The notes under the pieces: generated by a model
The model's input: only the letters and a program-made list of their open reading frames with translations
Told to the model about the DNA's origin: nothing
The model's database searches: none
Program-made: the position numbers and the translations under genes
Origin: BACL27 sp037142305
GTDB taxonomy: Bacteria > Actinomycetota > Acidimicrobiia > Acidimicrobiales > Ilumatobacteraceae
Reading direction: 5' to 3'
Assembly (NCBI GenBank): GCA_037142305.1
Contig: JBAXAW010000062.1
Coordinates: forward strand, 1 to 12,157
DNA: 12,157 nt
In this document: positions 7,392 through 12,157 of the stretch, piece after piece
How the letters are laid out: each line of letters starts with the position of its first letter
Numbering within the stretch: position 1 is the stretch's first letter

Positions 7392-8605
7392 CCATCAAAG
7401 TAAGATTTGGTCTGATGGTAACTAAGCAAATGGTTGCTCGAAATTGGTGGTTTGTTGCGACAGGTTTTATTTATACCCTCCTAATATTTGCGCGAGATTG
7501 GAAGGCGATCAATCGGATTGGCGCCGACACTGGTTACACCTATGTTCCGGACGCTGTAAAAGAAAATCTAGGGGTGTTGTTTAAACCATTCCCCGAATAC
7601 TTTGAGATTTCCGGTCGCGCCGCAGCAGAAATTGTTGCGATCTTTCCGATCAGATATCACGCCATAGTTTCATCAACTGTTGTCAACTTAATTTGGGTCG
7701 CTCTTGGATTATTCATCTATGCGATGATTTTTCAAGAATCGAAAAACCAAGTCGTTTCGTCACTTGCAGGACTCGCATTGATCGTTGCTCCACACGCCAA
7801 TGAAAGCTCTCTTGGAAATATTGGAATGATTAAATTTCCACTGACTGCAGCAGTTGCAATTGCTTTTTGTTCGAGTCGTGCAATTTCTAAGTACCCAAAA
7901 TTAATTGCAATAGTCGCATTGGTAGCTGGCCTAAGTCAACCGATTCTTTTCGTAACCACTATGCCGCTGCTCTGGCTAGCGAAGTCGCCAGACCGCAACT
8001 TACGTCGCAAAGTTTTAAGCCTGCTGATGGTAGTTTATGGAACTTTTATTATTCAAGTTTTAAAAGTTGGTCTAAGCACCGCAATTAAAGGTCGGAGCGG
8101 ATCAAGTGTTAAGTCGCTTTGGCCCGGTATGGGTTTATTTTGGTATTCAGGAATATTCTTTCCGACACTTTTTGCATTGCTCATTTTTGTTCTAAATACG
8201 GTTAAACCTCTTCGACATACAAAATTTAGTCAGATTCGATATTTTCTTGGCGTCTCTACGATTGCCCTAGCTGTTTCATGCTTCATCTTGGGTGGTATCG
8301 CCGATCGCTATTTTGTTGCGCCTATGACTCTTGCATGGATCAGTGGCATTTTGTTTCTAGATGATTTTGTGAGTATTTTCAACAAGATCCGAAAGTTTAC
8401 GATTGCAATTGCTTTTGTCTTCGCATTAGTTCCTGTTGTTCATTGGTTTGCGGCTGGCTGGTTTTTAACTTCGGGGCCGACTTGGACATCTGAAGTAGAT
8501 CGAGCCACCAAATTCTGTGTTGATCACCCAGAGTCCGAAGTTGAGTTGCTCGTAAGTCCATGGGGATATTCTGAGACGAACTGTTGGCAAGTTTTAAATA
8601 AATAA
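7388..8605 (+). CDS. Multi-pass membrane protein, GT-C-like, function unknown
   Basis: This 405-residue protein has about nine or ten hydrophobic segments and a short soluble tail ending ETNCWQVLNK. Its layout parallels the protein at 1-1362: an N-terminal loop rich in acidic and aromatic residues (GADTGYTYVPDAVKENLG), an ESSLGNIGMIKFPL stretch before a transmembrane segment, and an RY pair (GIADRYFVAPM) opening a late segment. I do not recognise a named family; a polyprenyl-phosphate-dependent GT-C enzyme or a glycan-export accessory protein are the likeliest options from topology and operon. The start used is TTG at 7388, whose last two bases are shared with the TGA of the YdcF gene (TTGA), implying translational coupling. 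ATG at 7415 or 7430 would also leave the first membrane segment intact. It is the last gene of the operon and converges on tRNA-Arg eight bases later. Confidence 0.8.
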   Translation: MTIKVRFGLMVTKQMVARNWWFVATGFIYTLLIFARDWKAINRIGADTGYTYVPDAVKENLGVLFKPFPEYFEISGRAAAEIVAIFPIRYHAIVSSTVVNLIWVALGLFIYAMIFQESKNQVVSSLAGLALIVAPHANESSLGNIGMIKFPLTAAVAIAFCSSRAISKYPKLIAIVALVAGLSQPILFVTTMPLLWLAKSPDRNLRRKVLSLLMVVYGTFIIQVLKVGLSTAIKGRSGSSVKSLWPGMGLFWYSGIFFPTLFALLIFVLNTVKPLRHTKFSQIRYFLGVSTIALAVSCFILGGIADRYFVAPMTLAWISGILFLDDFVSIFNKIRKFTIAIAFVFALVPVVHWFAAGWFLTSGPTWTSEVDRATKFCVDHPESEVELLVSPWGYSETNCWQVLNK

Positions 8606-8613
8606 ATTTTGTT

Positions 8614-8689
8614 TGGCGCGCTCGGACGGACTTGAACCGCCAACCTTCTGATCCGTAATCAGATGCTCTATCCATTAAGCTACGAGCGC
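8614..8689 (-). tRNA. tRNA-Arg(ACG)
   Basis: A complete 76-base cloverleaf lies on the minus strand. The acceptor stem GCGCTCG pairs with CGAGCGC, the discriminator is G, and CCA is encoded. The anticodon stem TCTGA/TCAGA encloses the loop TTACGGA, giving anticodon ACG. Adenosine 34 is presumably edited to inosine by TadA to read CGU, CGC and CGA. The T loop is GTTCAAGTC. It lies 25 bases downstream of the LysM gene on the same strand. Confidence 0.97.
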
Positions 8690-8703
8690 AATTTTCAACC
8701 CGA

Positions 8704-8709
8704 ATCCTA
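8704..8709 (-). promoter_or_regulatory. Candidate -10 box for tRNA-Arg
   Basis: TAGGAT on the minus strand lies 14 bases before the tRNA-Arg 5' end, in the 25-base gap after the LysM gene. Transcription would start about seven bases before the mature tRNA. I see no good -35 box, so read-through from the upstream gene is an equal possibility. Confidence 0.27.
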
Positions 8710-8714
8710 CTGCC

Positions 8715-9314
8715 TTATGGCCTCCAAGAACTTGTCCACCATGGTTTCCATGATTTACCGTTTCGTTTAAACAGCGTGAAAGCCGCAAGCGTGTTTAACC
8801 GCGCATCGAAAAGCTGTGACGGCTCTGTGATCCCAATATCGACAAGCCATGCTTTATGCACCGAATAAAACATTTGGAATAACCCAATGCAACAATTATT
8901 TGTGCCGCCAATGACAGTTGGGATCAAATTGCTTTCGCGTTGAGCAACAAATAACGCATTTTCTTCATACTCGTCTGGCCAGATCTCGCGAATGATTGCG
9001 ATTACTTCATTTCGTTTTGTCGTCGTTTTTGGCACGACAATCGGTGGTTGGCTAGTTGTTGTGGTGGTAGTTGTAGTAGTGGTCGTCGGCGCATCAGAAA
9101 TACAAATCTGGTCGCCAATCATGATTTTCGTCGAAGTTCTTGCTCCATTCAAAGTCAAAACTTTTTTCAACGAAACATCAAAGCGTGCAGCAATGCGAGT
9201 CCACGAATCATTGGCTTTGGCTGTATGAAAAGAACTGCATGCATCAGCCTGTACTGAAGTCGGCAAAAAAATATTTACAGATAACGCTGAACACAACGTG
9301 CAGAACAAAACCAA
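8715..9314 (-). CDS. Secreted LysM and lysozyme-fold (transglycosylase-like) protein
   Basis: The 199-residue product begins with a hydrophobic export segment ending in an AxA-like site (TSVQADA, about residues 19-25). A LysM peptidoglycan-binding domain follows (about 29-72, with WTRIAARFDVSLKKVLTLNG and IGDQICI). A run of eleven threonines forms a flexible linker near 77-87. The C-terminal lysozyme-like domain (about 103-199) has a likely catalytic glutamate in VAQRESNLIP, then CIGLFQMF, an ARLNTLAAFTLF segment and the terminal WKPWW typical of small actinobacterial transglycosylase-like domains. It probably binds and cleaves peptidoglycan outside the cell. The start is uncertain: TTG at 9314 lies one base after the CCA of tRNA-Ser(GCT), the N-terminal segment lacks the usual positive charge, and TTG codons at 9308 and 9296 are alternatives. 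Threonine codons in the linker are mixed, not one repeated triplet. Confidence 0.88.
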   Translation of the reverse strand: MVLFCTLCSALSVNIFLPTSVQADACSSFHTAKANDSWTRIAARFDVSLKKVLTLNGARTSTKIMIGDQICISDAPTTTTTTTTTTTSQPPIVVPKTTTKRNEVIAIIREIWPDEYEENALFVAQRESNLIPTVIGGTNNCCIGLFQMFYSVHKAWLVDIGITEPSQLFDARLNTLAAFTLFKRNGKSWKPWWTSSWRP

Positions 9315-9315
9315 T

Positions 9316-9406
9316 TGGCGGAGAGGGTGGGATTTGAACCCACGGTCCGGTTTACCCGGACAACGCCTTAGCAGGGCGCCCCATTCGGCCGCTCTGGCAC
9401 CTCTCC
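9316..9406 (-). tRNA. tRNA-Ser(GCT)
   Basis: A 91-base class II tRNA lies on the minus strand. The acceptor stem GGAGAGG pairs with CCTCTCC, the discriminator is G and CCA is encoded. The anticodon loop CTGCTAA gives GCT, reading AGC and AGU. The long variable arm contains TCCGG/CCGGA, and the T arm is GTGGGTTCAAATCCCAC. The LysM gene's TTG lies one base beyond its CCA. Confidence 0.97.
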
Positions 9407-9412
9407 AAGATT

Positions 9413-9444
9413 AGTTAACAAGCGAGTCCTCAGTGTACGGTCAA
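9413..9444 (-). promoter_or_regulatory. Weak candidate promoter for tRNA-Ser(GCT)
   Basis: On the minus strand the 54-base spacer between the two serine tRNAs contains TTGACC (9439-9444), a plausible -35 box. About 17-20 bases later is an AT-rich TTGTTAACT stretch that could serve as a poor -10 box, ending a few bases before the tRNA. The -10 match is weak, so co-transcription with the upstream tRNA is equally possible. Confidence 0.25.
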
Positions 9445-9460
9445 ATTAACTTGTATTTGT

Positions 9461-9548
9461 TGGCGGAACGGGAGGGATTCGAACCCCCGGGCCTTTTACA
9501 GCCGTCCGCTTTCAAGGCGGATGCGTTTGTCCACTCTGCCACCGTTCC
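9461..9548 (-). tRNA. tRNA-Ser(TGA)
   Basis: An 88-base class II tRNA lies on the minus strand. The acceptor stem GGAACGG pairs with CCGTTCC, the discriminator is G and CCA is encoded. The anticodon stem TCCGC/GCGGA encloses CTTGAAA, giving anticodon TGA, which reads UCA and other UCN codons. The T arm is GGGGGTTCGAATCCCTC. It begins 11 bases after the pheA stop codon on the same strand, so it may share the pheA transcript. Confidence 0.97.
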
Positions 9549-9559
9549 GCTCGTAGACG

Positions 9560-10543
9560 CTATCTGACGATGCGACTTCTCAGTTCTTGCATCCAATCAT
9601 CTGCTTCACGCCAGCGGCTGTCGGCGTGCTCGCGTGCAGTGTGCGCATGTTCACCACTAGCCGGGTACGAACCAAGAAATTTAACATCACCTTGTTTGGC
9701 GTGAAGATCACGTAGAGCATCTGCCATTAATTCATCTTGAATATGGCCGTCTGCATACATGATGAAGCAATAGTCGCCAAGCCCGCCGCGTTTTGTGGGT
9801 CGTGAAAGTAGCACGGATAAATTAATTCGTCGCGCGGCAAACTCTTGCAAAATTGAAATCAAACTTCCTGGTTCGTCAGCACGTTGAAATACGACGATCG
9901 CGGTTTTGTCATGACCAGTTGCTTGTGGCACAGTATTTTTACCGACCAGCACGAAACGAGTTTGGTTTCCTTGGTGATCAGCAATATCAGTAGCGATAAC
10001 TTCAAGACCATAAACATTTGCTGCGTTTCTTGGCGCAACGGCTGCAAGTTTCTCTTCGGTATTTGCGGCAACTAATTGTGCAGCCTCTGCAGTTGAGTTT
10101 GCTGCTCGAACATCAAGTTTTGGAAACTTCTTTCGTAAATAACTATGACATTGAGCAGTCGCAACCGGAATCGACATTATGCCAATAATCTCGGTGATGG
10201 ATACCCCTTTGCGGGCAACTAAGCAATGCTCAATATCTAACACCACCTCACGCTGAATTAATAAATTGTGATCGAACACAAGTGCGTCTTGGGTGAAGTT
10301 AACTGTGCCTTCAATTGAATTTTCAATCGGTACAAAACCTTGCTCAACTTCACCCAACTCAACTGCATCTAAGACATCTGGCACGGTGCGAAATGCAACA
10401 AGTTCACAAGTAGCAAGATCACTTTGTGTCAGCAGCGCTTGCTCAGTGAAGGTGCCTGCCGGACCAAAGTATCCAATGCGCTTTGTCTGATTTTTCGTCA
10501 CAGCCCTAAGGCTACGTTGCACAGAATTGCGGATCATGATCAT
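9560..10543 (-). CDS. pheA: Prephenate dehydratase with C-terminal ACT domain
   Basis: PheA converts prephenate to phenylpyruvate in phenylalanine synthesis in the cytoplasm. This is the monofunctional form: a catalytic domain (about 21-201) with IGYFGPAGTFTEQAL (23-37), PIENSIEGTV (72-81) and the TRF catalytic motif in NQTRFVLVG (193-201), followed by a regulatory ACT domain (about 214-293). A charged His-rich tail of 30 or so residues comes last. The usual ACT phenylalanine-site motifs are altered: GALV reads GSLI (226-229) and ESRP reads LSRP (246-249). ATG at 10543 is the longest start; ATG 10537, GTG 10522 and especially GTG 10501 (giving MTKNQTKRIGYFG, seven bases after a TAGCCT hexamer) are alternatives. 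No Shine-Dalgarno sequence supports 10543. The gene is divergent from the DUF2510 gene and is followed by two serine tRNA genes. Function is secure; the start is not. Confidence 0.95.
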   Translation of the reverse strand: MIMIRNSVQRSLRAVTKNQTKRIGYFGPAGTFTEQALLTQSDLATCELVAFRTVPDVLDAVELGEVEQGFVPIENSIEGTVNFTQDALVFDHNLLIQREVVLDIEHCLVARKGVSITEIIGIMSIPVATAQCHSYLRKKFPKLDVRAANSTAEAAQLVAANTEEKLAAVAPRNAANVYGLEVIATDIADHQGNQTRFVLVGKNTVPQATGHDKTAIVVFQRADEPGSLISILQEFAARRINLSVLLSRPTKRGGLGDYCFIMYADGHIQDELMADALRDLHAKQGDVKFLGSYPASGEHAHTAREHADSRWREADDWMQELRSRIVR

Positions 10544-10574
10544 TTAACGAGACAATTATTTGATCCTCTGTTTA

Positions 10575-10609
10575 TTGAGTTAGCCGTGATCAGCACTAGC
10601 CTGTTTTTA
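10575..10609 (+). promoter_or_regulatory. Probable leaderless promoter of the DUF2510/MBL unit
   Basis: TTGAGT (10575-10580) and TAGCCT (10597-10602) are separated by 16 bases and resemble -35 and TAnnnT -10 elements. The -10 box ends six bases before the ATG, so transcription would start on the A of the start codon at 10609. There is no Shine-Dalgarno sequence, which fits a leaderless mRNA. This is the best promoter match I found in the window. Confidence 0.5.
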
Positions 10610-10956
10610 TGTTTGAGTACGCCGCGTTTAACCCATACAACTCCAGCCCCGAAGCACTGGCAACAGAGCTCACAAAAAAATCAGCCGAAGGCTGGGAAGT
10701 AGTTTCAATCGTGCCGACGACTGATGGGCGATATTGTGCATTCCTGCGAAAATCCATTAATAGCACCAACAGCGCGACTGCTTCGCATAACACGAATGCA
10801 AATACATTGAGTTCAAGTAACACGAATAGCGAAGTTCCTGCGGCATGGTATGCCGATCCTTCCAATCGGTTCGAATTGCGTTATTGGAACGGCAAAGAAT
10901 GGACAGAACATGTTGCTAAATCAGGTCAGCAATTTACTGATCCTCCAGTTGCTTAA
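10609..10956 (+). CDS. Small DUF4177-like plus DUF2510 protein, function unknown
   Basis: This 115-residue cytoplasmic-looking protein has no signal peptide or membrane segment. Residues 1-49 (MFEYAAFNPYN, LATELTKKSAEGWEVVSIVPT, GRYCAFLRK) resemble the DUF4177 type of small alpha/beta domain, in which a helix leads into a GWE(V/L)VS strand. A low-complexity Ser/Asn/Thr linker (about 50-76) follows. Residues 78-106 (PAAWYADPSNRFELRYWNGKEWTEHV) form a clear DUF2510 module, a Trp-rich motif usually found at the ends of actinobacterial membrane or envelope-associated proteins. Neither domain has an established activity; a binding or assembly role is only a guess. The ATG at 10609 sits at leaderless distance from a promoter-like sequence. 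The metallo-beta-lactamase gene starts six bases after its stop, so the two are probably co-transcribed. Confidence 0.85.
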   Translation: MFEYAAFNPYNSSPEALATELTKKSAEGWEVVSIVPTTDGRYCAFLRKSINSTNSATASHNTNANTLSSSNTNSEVPAAWYADPSNRFELRYWNGKEWTEHVAKSGQQFTDPPVA

Positions 10957-10962
10957 ATAAAT

Positions 10963-12157
10963 ATGCGAGCTGTCTCGCTTGGGCACGCCGGGATTCTGGT
11001 CAATTCGGGTGAGTCAAAAATTCTCTGCGACCCATGGTTTGTGCCTGCTTTTTTTGGGTCTTGGTTCGTCTTTCCACGAAATGACCAGTTGTCAACAGAT
11101 TTGCTCGCAGAAATAGAATCACCGACACACCTATATATATCGCACATTCATGGTGATCATTTAGACGAAGCGTTTCTCGCAAAACATGTCAGTCGCGAAG
11201 TTGTGGTGCTGTTGCCTGATTTCCCAAGTCACGAACTTGAACGGCGTTTATCATTACTTGGGTTTAAAAATTTCTTGAAAACCAAAAATGGTCAAGAGAT
11301 CGCAATAGATTCATGCACGAAAATTGCAATTCATGTCGAAACCTCAATTACCGATGGGCCAGGTGGTGACTCGGCACTCGTTGTAAGTGATGGTGAAACA
11401 AGACTGGTAAATCAAAACGATTGTCGCACGGGAAATTTAAACGCACTCATTGAACACGGCCCCGTTGATTTACATTGGTTGCAATACAGCGGAGCAATTT
11501 GGTATCCGATGGTCTACGAAGACAACATTGAAACTAAGCAAAAACTCGCTAAGGCAAAAGTTGAAAGTCAATTTGCTCGCGCCATTAAATATGTAGAAAC
11601 CCTAAATGCCAGAGCTGTAGTGCCGTCAGCCGGGCCGCCATGTTTTCTTGACGAGTCTTTATTTCATTTAAATGTCATAACCGGCGATGAAATTTCTATA
11701 TTTCCAGATCAGCGTGAGTTTCTTAAAAGACTCAAGCAACTCAATCGCACTAACGACATTCTGGCGATTCCTGGCACGGTTATCGATATTTCACCAGAGT
11801 CAATCACTGTGGCTCATCCTAAGAATATTGACATCGAAAATATCTTTGAAAATAAAAAACAGTACTTGCGCAACTACCAAGCCGACTGGGCAACTTGGCT
11901 TGTTGCAGAGAAACAGCATTGGGCCACTTCACCAACCAATTTAATTTCAACACTGCGTGTTTGGTTTGAACCGCTGATGGCTTTAGCACCAGCATTGCGA
12001 AATGGCATCGGTGCTAATTGTCTAATTAAAACTGATGAGCTTGATATTTTAATAAACTTTGCAAATGGCACGGTTGAAAAATTTGATACTCAAGAGTTTG
12101 GTTTTCGATTTACTGTTCCCCGAGATTTACTTGAAACTGTTGTTGCCCAACGCGCTG
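10963..12157 (+). CDS. Metallo-beta-lactamase-fold hydrolase, CMAH-like, 3' end outside window
   Basis: An uninterrupted frame begins at ATG 10963 and runs off the right edge after 398 codons, so the C terminus is missing. SLGHAGILVNSG (5-16) and ILCDPWF (20-26) are the first strands of a metallo-beta-lactamase domain, and SHIHGDHLDEAF (60-71) is the HxHxDH zinc motif with H61, H63, D65 and H66 intact. Later conserved-looking segments are NQND (150-153), LQYSGAIWYPMVY (173-185), PSAGPPCFLD (221-230) and IFPDQ (246-250). These resemble the large actinobacterial MBL-fold proteins related to the catalytic part of CMP-N-acetylneuraminate hydroxylase, some of which are linked to Rieske iron-sulfur domains. 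Residues 349 onward (IGANCLIKT, LDILINFANG) look like an additional ligand-binding or SCP2-like domain, which is tentative. The substrate is unknown. It follows the DUF2510 gene by six bases. Confidence 0.9.
   Translation, partial: MRAVSLGHAGILVNSGESKILCDPWFVPAFFGSWFVFPRNDQLSTDLLAEIESPTHLYISHIHGDHLDEAFLAKHVSREVVVLLPDFPSHELERRLSLLGFKNFLKTKNGQEIAIDSCTKIAIHVETSITDGPGGDSALVVSDGETRLVNQNDCRTGNLNALIEHGPVDLHWLQYSGAIWYPMVYEDNIETKQKLAKAKVESQFARAIKYVETLNARAVVPSAGPPCFLDESLFHLNVITGDEISIFPDQREFLKRLKQLNRTNDILAIPGTVIDISPESITVAHPKNIDIENIFENKKQYLRNYQADWATWLVAEKQHWATSPTNLISTLRVWFEPLMALAPALRNGIGANCLIKTDELDILINFANGTVEKFDTQEFGFRFTVPRDLLETVVAQRA

Noticed and set aside
8590..8613. AT-rich tract after the last plus-strand operon gene as an intrinsic terminator
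   Set aside because: The tract has no GC-rich hairpin before it; the only strong structure nearby is the tRNA-Arg gene on the opposite strand.
8992..9228. Plus-strand open frame encoding a poly-valine run
   Set aside because: It is the antisense image of the poly-threonine linker codons in the LysM protein, not a gene.
9316..9406. tRNA-Ser 3' end as an integration site of a mobile element
   Set aside because: No integrase, repeated tRNA 3' fragment or phage-like gene is present in the window.
10531..10545. GATCATGATC palindrome at the pheA start as an operator
   Set aside because: It arises from two consecutive Met-Ile codon pairs; ten bases with no second copy nearby is not enough to call a binding site.
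10424..10702. Plus-strand open frame of 92 codons across the pheA start
   Set aside because: It overlaps the pheA N terminus and the DUF2510 gene in other frames, has no recognisable domain, and both overlapped genes are well supported.
11687..12071. Short open frames on both strands near the right edge
   Set aside because: They lie inside the long edge-truncated metallo-beta-lactamase-fold gene, whose frame is continuous and motif-rich.

Overview
The window looks like a chromosomal stretch from a low-GC actinobacterium (GC roughly in the low-to-mid forties by eye). The strongest taxonomic clue is the DUF2510 domain at the end of the 10609-10956 protein, a module essentially confined to Actinobacteria. 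The poly-threonine linker in the LysM protein and the CMAH-like metallo-beta-lactamase protein at the right edge fit Acidimicrobiia or a streamlined freshwater/marine lineage; that placement is inference. Genes are tightly packed with almost no spacers, and no start codon I inspected has a strong Shine-Dalgarno sequence.

Region 1 (1-8605) is a cell-envelope glycosylation island. A multi-pass membrane protein cut by the left edge (1-1362, +) converges on a three-gene minus-strand operon transcribed 4289 to 1359: nucleotide-sugar dehydrogenase, family-2 glycosyltransferase, NAD-dependent epimerase/dehydratase. Diverging from it at 4348 is a plus-strand operon: a GT-C type membrane glycosyltransferase candidate, a polyprenyl-phosphate-sugar synthase-like GT2, a YdcF/DUF218 membrane protein, and another multi-pass membrane protein. 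Together they suggest synthesis of an oxidised or epimerised nucleotide sugar, loading of a sugar onto a polyprenyl phosphate carrier by the GT2 enzymes, and transfer outside the membrane by GT-C enzymes.

Region 2 (8614-10543, all minus strand) mixes housekeeping RNA and protein genes: pheA (prephenate dehydratase with ACT domain), tRNA-Ser(TGA), tRNA-Ser(GCT), a secreted LysM plus lysozyme-fold protein whose apparent TTG start lies one base after the tRNA-Ser(GCT) CCA, and tRNA-Arg(ACG). All three tRNAs have genomically encoded CCA.

Region 3 (10609-12157, +) starts with what looks like a leaderless promoter, followed by a small DUF4177-like/DUF2510 protein and, six bases later, a metallo-beta-lactamase-fold hydrolase that runs off the right edge and is easily missed because it has no stop codon in the window.

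I found no IS element, CRISPR array, integrase or prophage gene. The points most worth a second look are an apparent CTG start in a CTGA overlap (3096-3099), the tRNA-abutting TTG start (9312-9319), the leaderless promoters, and the two-carrier-synthase glycosylation module.
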